A stretch of DNA of 64,000 nt. Source: Treponema vincentii. GTDB lineage: Bacteria; Spirochaetota; Spirochaetia; Treponematales; Treponemataceae. The notes beneath the pieces were generated by a model. The model saw only the letters and a program-made list of their open reading frames with translations. It had not been told where the DNA came from and made no database searches. A program made the position numbers and the translations under genes. Shown here piece by piece: positions 47,191 through 56,113 of the stretch. Each line of letters starts with the position of its first letter. Position 1 is the stretch's first letter. The stretch lies in the NCBI RefSeq assembly GCF_010365865.1, contig NZ_CP048020.1:2914001-2978000 (forward strand), read 5' to 3'.

Positions 47191-47213
47191 TTTATCCAAT
47201 TACGACAGATAGC
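47191..47213 (+). repeat. 23-bp direct repeat, right copy
   Basis: Identical to 33493-33515 and in the same orientation. Here it runs on into a small hairpin (GACAG-atag-CTGTC). See the findings for its possible role as an island border. Confidence 0.7.
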
Positions 47214-47275
47214 TGTCGCTATCCTGTAATAATATCTGTTATAACTTATTTTAGACGGATAGGATACACTGTTTG

Positions 47276-48064
47276 ATGAAAAGATACCTTCTACTATTAA
47301 AAGCCTATTTTAAAGGTTCCCTTATGAACCTACTGGAATATAAGTTTGATTTTATAAGCGGCGGCACCTTTGAGCTTGTATGGCTTTTTATGTATATCAT
47401 TTTTATAGACACGATTTTTATTCATACCAACACGATAAACGGGTGGGATAAATATCAAATGCTGATGTTGACTTTTCAGGGCGGATTGACGGATTCTGTG
47501 TTTACTTTTGCGATAGTACCGGGATTAAAAAGACTGCCCGAAATGATCAATACCGGTACCTTGGATTTTATATTATTAAAACCGTTAAATCCGCGCTTTA
47601 ATATTTCATGCCATGCATTCGACATTCCGCAAATAAAAAACATCGCAATCAACACTATCGGTTTGATATATTGCCTTATACAATTGAATATTCCTATCAC
47701 ACCGTTAAAAGGAGTGATGTATATTCTGCTTTCACTGAATGGCCTTTTTTTAATTTATTCGATTATGTTTATATTGATGAGCCTTGCTTTTTGGTTTATG
47801 CGGATGGATATTGTCATGGGGATAGGCTCGGAATTAATTACTATTGGAAATAAACCGATGCAAATATATCCGAAAGTGATTCAAAAAATTCTAACCTTTG
47901 TTATTCCCTTGTTTGTTTGCTTTAATTTCCCTGTTTTGTTCATCGTTAAACAATTATCTGTACGCGCTATTTTCTATGCTTTTATCTTAAATGTACTATT
48001 TTTGTTATTATCAAATTTTATTTTTAAAAAAGGAGTAAAGCGTTATGTCGGATCAGGCAGTTAG
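47276..48064 (+). CDS. ABC-2 type transporter permease
   Basis: A 262-aa membrane protein with six helices of the ABC2_membrane_6 (DUF990) type. This family forms the membrane half of exporters in which two such permeases flank one ATPase gene. The start at ATG 47276 is used (a TTG precedes it). Its end overlaps the ATPase gene by 20 bp. Confidence 0.83.
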   Translation: MKRYLLLLKAYFKGSLMNLLEYKFDFISGGTFELVWLFMYIIFIDTIFIHTNTINGWDKYQMLMLTFQGGLTDSVFTFAIVPGLKRLPEMINTGTLDFILLKPLNPRFNISCHAFDIPQIKNIAINTIGLIYCLIQLNIPITPLKGVMYILLSLNGLFLIYSIMFILMSLAFWFMRMDIVMGIGSELITIGNKPMQIYPKVIQKILTFVIPLFVCFNFPVLFIVKQLSVRAIFYAFILNVLFLLLSNFIFKKGVKRYVGSGS

Positions 48065-49067
48065 AAGCGAAAAAATTATTGTTGCAGAAAATATTTGCAA
48101 AAGTTATACGTATTATAAAAAAGAGGCAGGGCTGAAAGGTAGTATTAAAAACTTGTTTAAACGTGAAAAATTATATAAGCCTGCGGTAAAAAATCTTTCT
48201 TTTCAAATTAATCAGGGCTCGATAACGGGGTTAATCGGTTTAAACGGCGCGGGAAAAACGACGACCCTTAAAATGCTATCCGGTTTAATACTTCCGACGA
48301 CAGGAAATCTGAGTGTCTTGCAACATAATCCCTTTGAAAAGAAAAAAGAGTATCTGCAGCAAATTTCGATGGTGATGGGAAACAAGAGTCAACTTTGGTG
48401 GGATCTACCTGCCATCGATTCTTTTGAACTTAATAAAATAATTTATGAAATTGAAGATGCCGACTATCAAAAAACGCTGCACATAATGATTGAAATACTC
48501 GGTGTAGAAAAACAGGTAAATGTTCAGGTGAGACGGCTGTCGTTGGGCGAACGGATGAAGATGGAATTGATAGCTGCTTTAATTCATAAACCGAAACTCA
48601 TTTTTCTTGATGAACCTACAATAGGCCTTGATGTCATTACGCAATACAACATACGAGATTTTTTAAAGCACTATTGCAGTACGTATCATGCGACGCTTAT
48701 ATTAACAAGTCATAATTTTAACGATATTGTTTCTCTTTGCAGCGAATTGATTTTGATAAATAACGGAGAAAAGATATACTCGGATTCTTTTATTAATTTT
48801 AAAAACACCTTTCTCAATCAAAAATATTTTATCCTCAAATTAAAATTTCCGACAGCTGAAAAAATAATAACTATGCTTCAACAAAAAGGCGTCGGCACTG
48901 CAGAAAAAACAGCTGACGATACGGTAAAAATTTCTGCGGATTCAACTGAAAGTTTAGATATACTAAAAAATATTTCCAATGAGTTTATTGAAGATTTAAG
49001 CGATATTACCATTGAAAATATATCAATGGAAGACGTTATCAGAAAATTGTACAAAGCAGACGAGTGA
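48045..49067 (+). CDS. ABC-2 transporter ATPase
   Basis: A 340-aa ATPase. Walker A is GLNGAGKTT, the signature RLSLGERMKME is a variant of LSGGQ, and Walker B is LIFLDEPT. A ~100-residue C-terminal extension is typical of the DrrA/NatA-like drug or antibiotic exporters. AAGGAG lies about 9 bp before the ATG. It is flanked by two permease genes. Substrate unknown. Confidence 0.88.
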   Translation: MSDQAVRSEKIIVAENICKSYTYYKKEAGLKGSIKNLFKREKLYKPAVKNLSFQINQGSITGLIGLNGAGKTTTLKMLSGLILPTTGNLSVLQHNPFEKKKEYLQQISMVMGNKSQLWWDLPAIDSFELNKIIYEIEDADYQKTLHIMIEILGVEKQVNVQVRRLSLGERMKMELIAALIHKPKLIFLDEPTIGLDVITQYNIRDFLKHYCSTYHATLILTSHNFNDIVSLCSELILINNGEKIYSDSFINFKNTFLNQKYFILKLKFPTAEKIITMLQQKGVGTAEKTADDTVKISADSTESLDILKNISNEFIEDLSDITIENISMEDVIRKLYKADE

Positions 49068-49109
49068 TTTTTTTATGGCACTATTTTTAATTCATTATAG
49101 GAAAAAATT

Positions 49110-49901
49110 ATGAATATCTATTATAAAATTTTTAAGATAAGCTTAGCAAATCAATTGGAATACAGAGCTAATTTTATTTCCGGATTTTTGTTTTCGCTTG
49201 TTCCTTTTACCGTTAATGTCTTATTGTGGCTTGCCGTTACTGCTCAGAGCAGCACCATTCCTCTTGAAGCAAGCGGAATAGTGTCGTATTACTTTTTAAC
49301 GTTAATTACATACAATATTACTTCGACGACTTCCGTATTCAAAATTTCAGATGATATAAGACTCGGTTCTCTCAATCAGTATCTGATAAAACCGTATAAC
49401 TATGCATTGTATCAACTTGCCGTCGATTTACCGTATCGTTTTGTTTTTATTGTTATGAATGCCCTTCCGATTACGGTTTTATATTTTGTGTTGCACGGAT
49501 ATTTTATATTTATGCTGTCCGTATGGAAGATTGTCTTTTTTGCAGCTTTTTTAGTTACAGGGTATCTTATCAACTTTTTAATTGATTTTTTGATAGCGCT
49601 CTATAGTTTTTATTTTTCTCGAGTTTCTTCACTGTATACCTCAATACGGGTACTTAAAAATATTTCCGCCGGTATTATTTTCCCGCTCGTTCTTTTACCA
49701 AAATCCGTATTTACCTTTTTAAAAAACCTCCCCTTTGCCTTTATCTCTCATATTCCGGTAAGCCTTTTACTTGATGATATGCCGATACATACTGCTCTCT
49801 TTTCTTTATGCAAAGCATTTTGCTGGATAACAATCCTTAGTATATCGTGTAGAACGGTGTGGAAAAAAGGAATGAAAGTCTATTCTGCCTATGGGGGATA
49901 G
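49110..49901 (+). CDS. ABC-2 type transporter permease, second subunit
   Basis: A 263-aa six-helix permease of the same family as the one before the ATPase; both have an N-terminal LEYxxxFISG segment, suggesting ancient duplication. GGAAAAA lies just before the ATG. It closes the three-gene exporter. The divergent-looking gap to the TetR gene carries an operator. Confidence 0.83.
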   Translation: MNIYYKIFKISLANQLEYRANFISGFLFSLVPFTVNVLLWLAVTAQSSTIPLEASGIVSYYFLTLITYNITSTTSVFKISDDIRLGSLNQYLIKPYNYALYQLAVDLPYRFVFIVMNALPITVLYFVLHGYFIFMLSVWKIVFFAAFLVTGYLINFLIDFLIALYSFYFSRVSSLYTSIRVLKNISAGIIFPLVLLPKSVFTFLKNLPFAFISHIPVSLLLDDMPIHTALFSLCKAFCWITILSISCRTVWKKGMKVYSAYGG

Positions 49902-49945
49902 CGGATTTCAGGAACAATTTATCATATATCTCTTCAATATTGATA

Positions 49946-50004
49946 CTCTAATCTTGACATTGTAAAGATTTTTAGCTATCATCTTAACAATGTCAAGATT
50001 AGAG
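49946..50004 (+). promoter_or_regulatory. Promoter bracketed by an 18-bp perfect inverted repeat
   Basis: CTCTAATCTTGACATTGT (49946-49963) and its exact complement (49987-50004) are 23 bp apart. TTGACA (49954-49959) lies inside the left arm and TATCAT (49977-49982) follows after 17 bp, between the arms. The TetR gene begins 12 bp after the right arm. Binding at both arms would cover the promoter. Confidence 0.8.
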
Positions 50005-50016
50005 AGGAAGGTGTTT

Positions 50017-50619
50017 ATGTGTGAATCGAATCTGCCGTATCATCGCAAGGATCTAAAAAATCTATTAATTGAAAAGGGTATCGAGATCGTCAATACCGAA
50101 GGCTTGCAATCTTTTTCGCTAAGAAAAGCTGCCGCAGCTTGCAAAGTCAGCCATGCTGCTCCCTACAGTCATTTTCACAACAAAGAAGAATTACTTAATG
50201 CAATGCAGCTGCATATCACCAAGCGTTTTTCAAAAGCACTCGAAACGGCTATCAGTGAAAATAAAGATACTGCCGGATTGTTAAAAAATCTAGGTATAGC
50301 CTATGTTTCTTTTTTTATTGAAAATCCCGCCTATTTTCAGTTTTTATATTCCAAATCCGATATAAAGGTGGATTTAACGTTATCTATACCAGATGAGGAA
50401 AATTATAGCCCTTATATTCTGTATAAAAATAACGTTCTGTCATTACTCAAGCAAAATAAATATCCGAAGGAAAAACAAAATGATATTTTAATAACAATAT
50501 GGGCTTTTATACACGGGCTTACAGCGTTGGCGACAATGAAAAATGTCTACTACGACAAAAACTGGAAAGAAAAAATCATCGATTTTATGGATTTACTTGA
50601 ACCGTCTTTTTTAAAATAA
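50017..50619 (+). CDS. TetR-family regulator, autoregulated
   Basis: A 200-aa TetR protein with helix-turn-helix SLRKAAAACKVSHAAPYSHFHNKEEL (two segments) and a TetR_C_33-like (WHG) ligand domain. GAGAGGAAGGTG gives the Shine-Dalgarno before ATG 50017. The 18-bp inverted repeat upstream is its likely operator. The EFR1 and DUF2141 genes follow in the same direction, 18 bp later. Confidence 0.88.
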   Translation: MCESNLPYHRKDLKNLLIEKGIEIVNTEGLQSFSLRKAAAACKVSHAAPYSHFHNKEELLNAMQLHITKRFSKALETAISENKDTAGLLKNLGIAYVSFFIENPAYFQFLYSKSDIKVDLTLSIPDEENYSPYILYKNNVLSLLKQNKYPKEKQNDILITIWAFIHGLTALATMKNVYYDKNWKEKIIDFMDLLEPSFLK

Positions 50620-50637
50620 CGGCGCATGGAATAGTAT

Positions 50638-51411
50638 ATGAACGGAATTTATTTCAGTGGAACGGGCAATACAAAATATTGCATGGAAGTATTGACAAAA
50701 ACGACAAATGGCAAAGCTGTCAGTATAGAAGCACCCGAAGCGCTCGAAGTCTTACGCATATCGAATGAAATTGCACTGGGTTACCCCATTTATTTTAGCG
50801 ATATTCCGCGTATTGTAAAAACATTTATTTTGGAACATGCCGATATGTTTTGCGGAAAGCACGTTTTTGTTATTGCGACAATGGGACTTTTCAGCGGCGA
50901 TGGAGCGGGCATTGCAGCACGGCTGCTTCAAAAATACGGAGCCGTCATTATAGGTGGTCTACACATACGTATGCCGGACTGTATTGCCGATGTAAAACTA
51001 TTGAAAAAAAAGCCGGATGAAAATACCGCACTCATATCGGCAGCGCAAAAAAAGATTATACAAACGGCGGAATGTATAAAACACGGAATATACCCAAAAA
51101 ACGGTTTATCTTTTTTACACAGAATTGTAGGTCTATTTGGACAACGCCTATGGTTTAAACGACATGCAAAAAAACTGAGCGAACGGCTCAGAGTCCGAAT
51201 GGAGCGCTGCATCGGCTGCGGAATATGCGCGGCAAATTGCCCTTCAAAATCATTATATATCGAAAACAATAAAGCTGTATTTTATCCCGGAAACTGCACA
51301 ATATGTTACCGGTGCATAAACAACTGTCCTGCAAAGGCGATCACACTTATAGGTACGGATGTATTCGAACAATGCCGTTTTGAAAATTATATAAAGGAAG
51401 ATATACTATGA
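50638..51411 (+). CDS. EFR1-family flavodoxin-ferredoxin fusion
   Basis: A 257-aa fusion: an N-terminal flavodoxin-like domain (FMN loop YFSGTGNTKYC) and a C-terminal 2[4Fe-4S] ferredoxin (CIGCGICAANCP and CTICYRCINNCP). It is a cytosolic electron carrier typical of anaerobes; the partner reductase is unknown. The DUF2141 gene overlaps it by 4 bp. Confidence 0.9.
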   Translation: MNGIYFSGTGNTKYCMEVLTKTTNGKAVSIEAPEALEVLRISNEIALGYPIYFSDIPRIVKTFILEHADMFCGKHVFVIATMGLFSGDGAGIAARLLQKYGAVIIGGLHIRMPDCIADVKLLKKKPDENTALISAAQKKIIQTAECIKHGIYPKNGLSFLHRIVGLFGQRLWFKRHAKKLSERLRVRMERCIGCGICAANCPSKSLYIENNKAVFYPGNCTICYRCINNCPAKAITLIGTDVFEQCRFENYIKEDIL

Positions 51412-51845
51412 AAAAAATATTTACTATATTTTTCTGTATGACGTTTCTCGGTTTGGTGTATTCCCAAACAACGCAGAACGAAACGCTTTATGACGTAGAA
51501 ATCGTCATCACCGATATAACAGAAGATTCGGGAACGTTAGTTATAAGTATTCATAATTCGGCTGAAAGTTTCAACAAACGGCTTCCATATCAAACCGTCA
51601 AGCTAACGGCATATAAAGAAAAAGCGGTTTATCACATACAACTAAAAAGCGGTGATTACGCTTTTTGTGTTTACCATGATATCAACAACGATGGAAAATT
51701 AAACACAAATGCAATAGGTATACCAAAAGAGCCGTTCGGATTCAGTAATTATAACGGAAAAGGCTTCCCTGGAAATTTCAAAAAACATAAAGTTTTTATA
51801 GGAGATGCAATGACAATAAAGATCCCTTTGGTTAAACTGAATTAA
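51408..51845 (+). CDS. Secreted DUF2141-family protein
   Basis: A 145-aa protein with a signal peptide (IFTIFFCMTFLGLVYS) and a beta-sandwich DUF2141 domain (the DINNDGKLNTNAIGIPKEPFG block is diagnostic). Periplasmic or surface-exposed, function unknown. ATGA overlap with the EFR1 gene couples translation. It ends the TetR-EFR1 operon. Confidence 0.85.
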   Translation: MKKIFTIFFCMTFLGLVYSQTTQNETLYDVEIVITDITEDSGTLVISIHNSAESFNKRLPYQTVKLTAYKEKAVYHIQLKSGDYAFCVYHDINNDGKLNTNAIGIPKEPFGFSNYNGKGFPGNFKKHKVFIGDAMTIKIPLVKLN

Positions 51846-52098
51846 ATATCGCTTTTTATTTAATACGAAGTTGATATACGAATCTTGTATAAGTTAAAAA
51901 AAACTGATATGATTTTTCATTCGGTATATTCAAAAAGATTATTTGTGAAACAAGTCTGTTTATTAAATAAATCATTATACAATAACGATTTATAAAATTT
52001 CAGACAGTTCAGAAAAGAAAACCCTTTTAAATTATCACTTTTTGAACTTTCCTTCACGCAGTTTTTGAAATACTAATTTATTTTATATGAGGTGAAAT

Positions 52099-52662
52099 AT
52101 GATTAGAGGCGGAGATATTGCAAAAGGCACGGTGTTATTACACAAAGGTAGTCCGTATTTAGTGGTCGAACGGGAATTTGTAAATCCCGGAAAGGGAGCT
52201 GCGTTTGCACGTGTTAAGATGAAGAATTTAAAAGATGGAGCTGTTTTAACTCAAACAATAAAAACAGCCGATACGGTAGAAGACGCAACAGTAGATACAC
52301 ACAAAGGACAGTATCAATATGAAGACGGGGAAAGCTACCTCTTTATGGACACCGAAAGCTATGATCAAATTTCAGTTCCTTCAGACATCATAAATGATAA
52401 AAAATATTATCTGCGAGAAGGTGATGAATACGAAATCCTTATTTGGGAAGGAAACCCTATCGATGTAAAAATTCCGGCAAAAATGGTGTTTGAAGTTGCA
52501 GAAAGCGAAAATTATGTAAAAGGCGATACCGTTTCAGGAGCAACAAAGCCCATCACAACAGAAACAGGTCTTGTAGTTCGTGTTCCGCTCTTTATTAAAC
52601 AGGGCGAAAAAATATTGGTCAACACTGAATCAAATGAATATCAAGAACGTATCAACTCATAA
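52099..52662 (+). CDS. efp: Elongation factor P
   Basis: A 187-aa three-domain EF-P that relieves ribosome stalling at polyproline. The domain I loop reads NPGKGAAF with Lys32 at the tip, in the position modified by beta-lysylation in E. coli. The C-terminal OB domain contains the family signature DTVSGATKPITTETGLVVRVP (two segments). GAGGTG lies 6 bp before the ATG. A terminator follows. No epmA/epmB is adjacent. Confidence 0.96.
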   Translation: MIRGGDIAKGTVLLHKGSPYLVVEREFVNPGKGAAFARVKMKNLKDGAVLTQTIKTADTVEDATVDTHKGQYQYEDGESYLFMDTESYDQISVPSDIINDKKYYLREGDEYEILIWEGNPIDVKIPAKMVFEVAESENYVKGDTVSGATKPITTETGLVVRVPLFIKQGEKILVNTESNEYQERINS

Positions 52663-52701
52663 CTACTTTCAAAATCAGCAGTTTTAATCAACACTTTAAC
52701 G

Positions 52702-52733
52702 AAAAGCCCTTCACATATTTGAGGGGCTTTTTT
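52702..52733 (+). terminator. Rho-independent terminator of efp
   Basis: AAAAGCCC-T pairs with GGGGCTTTT around a short loop and continues into a T6 run, 40 bp after the efp stop. Confidence 0.88.
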
Positions 52734-52828
52734 ATTCGTGCGGAGAGTTTAATATTCTATTGCTGTACAATATATGCTCTGTATCAAGGTTATTTATTTT
52801 TACAAGTTTCACAAATAGTATCCCAGAA

Positions 52829-52844
52829 TGTTTCACGTGAAACA
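52829..52844. promoter_or_regulatory. parS centromere-like site
   Basis: TGTTTCACGTGAAACA matches the bacterial ParB-binding consensus at all 16 positions. It lies in the gap after efp, about 4.4 kb from the putative origin, where parS sites are expected. No parA/parB genes are in the window. Confidence 0.9.
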
Positions 52845-52878
52845 TTTAAAGGATTGTAAGAAAATACGAACAGATACA

Positions 52879-53205
52879 TTAATCAAAATCATTTTTCTGT
52901 CCGTATTCCCTTTTTGTATACCTTGCGTAGATAATACGAGCAACAGTTACTATACGTTTTTCCTCATTCACCCAATAAAAGACAAAATAATTTTTTACGA
53001 GTAATTTACGATATTCATGAAAAAGAGCTTTTACTGATCTGTAATACCGTGAAGAATAAGGAATTTTAGCCAACAAATTAATTTTTTTAATAATTTCTTG
53101 TCCAAGATTTTCAGCTGCGGCAGGATTCTTTAAGTTACATGTAATATAATAAACGATTTCTTTTAAATCTTCTAGTGCTAACGGTAAATATTCAATAGCA
53201 TACAT
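52879..53205 (-). CDS. RelE/ParE-superfamily toxin
   Basis: A 108-aa protein of the plasmid-stabilisation/RelE fold (IEYLPLALEDLKEIVYYI at the start, YRKLLVKNYFVFYWVN and the basic IIYARYTKREYG at the end). Such toxins cut mRNA on the ribosome or inhibit gyrase. It follows the antitoxin gene with a 1-bp overlap, the normal antitoxin-first order. Confidence 0.88.
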   Translation of the reverse strand: MYAIEYLPLALEDLKEIVYYITCNLKNPAAAENLGQEIIKKINLLAKIPYSSRYYRSVKALFHEYRKLLVKNYFVFYWVNEEKRIVTVARIIYARYTKREYGQKNDFD

Positions 53206-53471
53206 TATTCTTTCATTATCTTTTGAAATTCTCTAAGAACTTCTTTGGAAGAAAAACGTTGCCCTGTTAAAGCGGCTTGTTTTTCAGCTTCCTGCAATTT
53301 ATAGTATACTTCACTTTCGAATTGCATAGTTTCAAATGCTTCCATACTCATAACCACCATATCACCATACCCGTTTTTTGTAAGAAATATCGGCTGTTGA
53401 GTCTGGTGTACTATTTTTGAAATATCGGCAAAATTATTACGCAAATCGGAAACAGGACGTATCGTTTTCAT
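53205..53471 (-). CDS. Phd/YefM-family antitoxin
   Basis: An 88-aa antitoxin: N-terminal Phd/YefM fold (RPVSDLRNNFADI, KNGYGDMVVMSMEAFE) that binds DNA, and a C-terminal helical tail that neutralises the toxin. It overlaps the toxin gene by 1 bp. It should repress its own promoter. Confidence 0.9.
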   Translation of the reverse strand: MKTIRPVSDLRNNFADISKIVHQTQQPIFLTKNGYGDMVVMSMEAFETMQFESEVYYKLQEAEKQAALTGQRFSSKEVLREFQKIMKE

Positions 53472-53617
53472 AAAACCTCAAGTATGTTATTTAGCATAAT
53501 TATGATAATTATTCAAGTGTCCGGAACATTTTAAACTATCCACATAAATAAAATATTTCCCTTGACTTTTAAAAGAATAAAAATTATTATCAAAGAAGTT
53601 TCATATTAGGAGGATAT

Positions 53618-54280
53618 ATGAAAAAAATATTTTTTGTAGTAATGTTTGCACTTTTAGCAAGCTCACTGACCTTTGCAGCAGCAAAGGGTACCGGTAAAAA
53701 AAGCGCCGGCGGCGGTAACGGAAATGGAGGAATTGATAAAATAGGCGGATATGTAGGTTCCCCTTTTGGTTTATCCTATTCACATGAATTTAACGATTTA
53801 GTTGAATTGGATTTAGTTGCCGGTTACAGTGGTCTATGGCGTTATCACAGTTTAGATGTTCAGATTGGTGCACTTTTTACCGTATTTGATCCGGTAATTT
53901 CCGGACTTGGAGATCAACATTGTCCGTTATCGTTAGGACCGGTATTAGGCGGTAGTGTTGATTTTGTAAAGTATCCTGTTTTAAAAAAAACAGGCTCTGG
54001 TTATTTTCCATATAGCTATGTAAATGAAACTCTCGTAGGAGGTTCTGTATCTCTGTTACTGCCGGTTCGGTGGGAAATAAATTTCGGTAATATTCCTGAT
54101 TTTAACCTTTTTATCGAATGGGCGCCTGTAGGTATTACCATGAGATTAGTACCATATAAAACTTTTGATTCATACACATCATCAGGAGATATTGTCTATA
54201 AAAAAGGGATTACAACATCCTGGCATTATGACACACGCTTCGGTGTTGGTTTAAGATACCGTATTCCGAATAAAAAGTAA
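53618..54280 (+). CDS. Small outer-membrane beta-barrel-like protein
   Basis: A 220-aa protein with a signal peptide (FFVVMFALLASSLTFAA), a Gly/Asn/Lys-rich spacer (GGGNGNGG) and alternating amphipathic strands ending with an aromatic-containing RFGVGLRYRIP. This resembles small spirochaetal barrels (BAPKO_0422-like). The final residue is lysine, not aromatic, so insertion by the BAM pathway is unsure. GGAGG lies 7 bp before the ATG. Confidence 0.75.
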   Translation: MKKIFFVVMFALLASSLTFAAAKGTGKKSAGGGNGNGGIDKIGGYVGSPFGLSYSHEFNDLVELDLVAGYSGLWRYHSLDVQIGALFTVFDPVISGLGDQHCPLSLGPVLGGSVDFVKYPVLKKTGSGYFPYSYVNETLVGGSVSLLLPVRWEINFGNIPDFNLFIEWAPVGITMRLVPYKTFDSYTSSGDIVYKKGITTSWHYDTRFGVGLRYRIPNKK

Positions 54281-54459
54281 AAAGCTTAAATCACCATACC
54301 CTGATGTAAAGTATCGGGGTATTAAACCGTTCGCATGAATAGACCAGCAGTTTTTTTCTTAATAAAATTAACTGCTGGCTACCTAATATTCTTCATTAAA
54401 ACTATAAAATCTTACATCTTGACTTACCACACCAATAAATGATATTCTTTAAAAGTTCT

Positions 54460-54531
54460 GCGGATGTCGTATAACGGCTATTACCCGAGCTTCCCAAGCT
54501 CGTGACGGGGGTCCGACTCCCCTCATCCGCT
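54460..54531 (+). tRNA. tRNA-Gly (anticodon CCC)
   Basis: Cloverleaf with acceptor GCGGATG/CATCCGC, anticodon arm GAGC-TTCCCAA-GCTC (anticodon CCC) and T arm GGGGG-TCCGACT-CCCC. CCA is not encoded. Confidence 0.95.
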
Positions 54532-54541
54532 GTTCTCCATT

Positions 54542-55042
54542 CTAATCTCTTTCGCTAATAGACATCCTCAATCTTTCAAATGCCTTTTGTACTTCTTGTG
54601 GTAATTCTGTTTTGACAACATCATCAGTTTTTATCGACGTTTCCAGCTGTGTTGATAGTACGGCAGCTTTTTCAGTCACTTTTTGCTTATCGGGAACCGC
54701 TCTACCGCTATTTTCAGTATTTCCAAATTGATGAGAAATCTCATAATATGATGAAACAATAACCGAAATATTCTTAACTTCCAGTTGGGGATATCTTTTT
54801 TGAAAGTTGCGCAAAATATATTTCTTGTTTAATAAAATCTGCTGACTCCAACCGGGATGATCAACTTCAATAACCGCCGTTTGATGTTTAATATCAAGCA
54901 GCTTGGAATGGGCAGCTTGCTTCTCCCCGACAATAGACGCCCATGATGAATATACTTCCAATACTTTTGATTGTTCAAAAAGCCCTACCTTATCAAGATA
55001 GTTCATAATCAACTCTGAAAGCTTTTTTACGTCATTCTGCAC
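54542..55042 (-). CDS. DUF721 (DciA-like) protein
   Basis: A 166-aa protein with the DUF721 core (VYSSWASIVGEKQAAHSKLL, TAVIEVDHPGWSQQI) found next to recF in many bacteria. DciA, the best-known member, loads the replicative helicase in species without DnaC. GTG at 55040-55042 is chosen: GGAGG lies 9 bp upstream and it overlaps the recF end by 11 bp. A longer frame would overlap recF by 170 bp. Placement here fits a role in replication initiation. Confidence 0.85.
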   Translation of the reverse strand: MQNDVKKLSELIMNYLDKVGLFEQSKVLEVYSSWASIVGEKQAAHSKLLDIKHQTAVIEVDHPGWSQQILLNKKYILRNFQKRYPQLEVKNISVIVSSYYEISHQFGNTENSGRAVPDKQKVTEKAAVLSTQLETSIKTDDVVKTELPQEVQKAFERLRMSISERD

Positions 55043-56108
55043 GGAAGCTGCCCTCCGAGACAATATATACACGGCTTTTTTCGCGTATGTAATTTTGATA
55101 CGGTTCACCCGGAAGAAAAGTACAGATAAGCTGATCATAGCGAGGTAAATGCTCGGTAAAATTTTTTCGTTTTTCAGGATCAAGTTCCAAAAGAACATCA
55201 TCCATCAGCAATACCGGCAACCGTTTCGTCTTTTCCGTATAAAAATATGCCTGAGCTGCTCTCAAGACAAGAGAGAGCAAGCGTTGTTGCCCCATCGAAG
55301 CGGTTTGTACAAATGGCTTTTTATTACGGATAAAGCGTATCTTATCGCGATGAGGCCCTGACATACTGGTATTCATGGTAAAATCAAGCTGCCGTTTTTC
55401 TATTAATGATATTAACACTTCATCAAAATTCGTTGATTTCCATGAAGGGCTGTAATCGATCATCACGGAATCTATCCCACCGATATTTTCATATAACGAA
55501 GAGAATATTTTATTAAACGATTCAATAAGTGCACGACGTTTTTCTATAATTTCTATACCTATGGGAATGAGCTGCGCATCAATAACGTCCAGTATTTCAC
55601 TTTTTTTTTCTTTTAATACGAGGTTGCGTGATTTTAATAATTTTGTAAAGTTACGTAGAATATCAATATATGACGGATCATATAGAGAAAGAGATTGATC
55701 GATAAAAAAACGACGGCGTTCCGGCGCTCCTGTCGCAAAATCCAAATCATCATGGCAAAAGAGAATGCAAGGAATAGTTGAGATGAAATCTTTTCTGTCG
55801 TGAATTTTCTTTAAGTTTTTTTCTATGATTTTTTTTTTATCTTTTGAAATAATCGATATGCTATGGCTCCGTTCTTCATTTTCTTTAAATAAGACACGGA
55901 TACTATATTCATTCGTATTTTTTTTATATATTTCCGCTTCGTTTCTGGTTCTAAAGGAATTTCCATAAGCGGCAAGGTATAACGCTTCCAGTAGGTTTGT
56001 TTTACCTTGCCCATTTTGACCGACTAAAAAAACTTCAGGAGCGGAGAGGTCAATTGCCTTGTCCTCAAGGTTCCTGAAGTTATAAAGAGAGATCGACAAA
56101 AACGGCAC
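55032..56108 (-). CDS. recF: DNA replication/repair protein RecF
   Basis: A 358-aa SMC-like ATPase for loading RecA at gaps. Walker A GQNGQGKTN is at 30-38, the signature is SMGQQRLLSL, and Walker B is PVLLMDDVLLELD. It lies 5 bp after dnaN and overlaps the DUF721 gene, the standard origin cluster order. Confidence 0.95.
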   Translation of the reverse strand: MPFLSISLYNFRNLEDKAIDLSAPEVFLVGQNGQGKTNLLEALYLAAYGNSFRTRNEAEIYKKNTNEYSIRVLFKENEERSHSISIISKDKKKIIEKNLKKIHDRKDFISTIPCILFCHDDLDFATGAPERRRFFIDQSLSLYDPSYIDILRNFTKLLKSRNLVLKEKKSEILDVIDAQLIPIGIEIIEKRRALIESFNKIFSSLYENIGGIDSVMIDYSPSWKSTNFDEVLISLIEKRQLDFTMNTSMSGPHRDKIRFIRNKKPFVQTASMGQQRLLSLVLRAAQAYFYTEKTKRLPVLLMDDVLLELDPEKRKNFTEHLPRYDQLICTFLPGEPYQNYIREKSRVYIVSEGSFRAE

Positions 56109-56113
56109 AAATA

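Noticed and set aside
54542-55201. Longer start for the DUF721 protein
   Set aside because: It would overlap recF by 170 bp; the GTG at 55042 has a proper Shine-Dalgarno and an 11-bp overlap.
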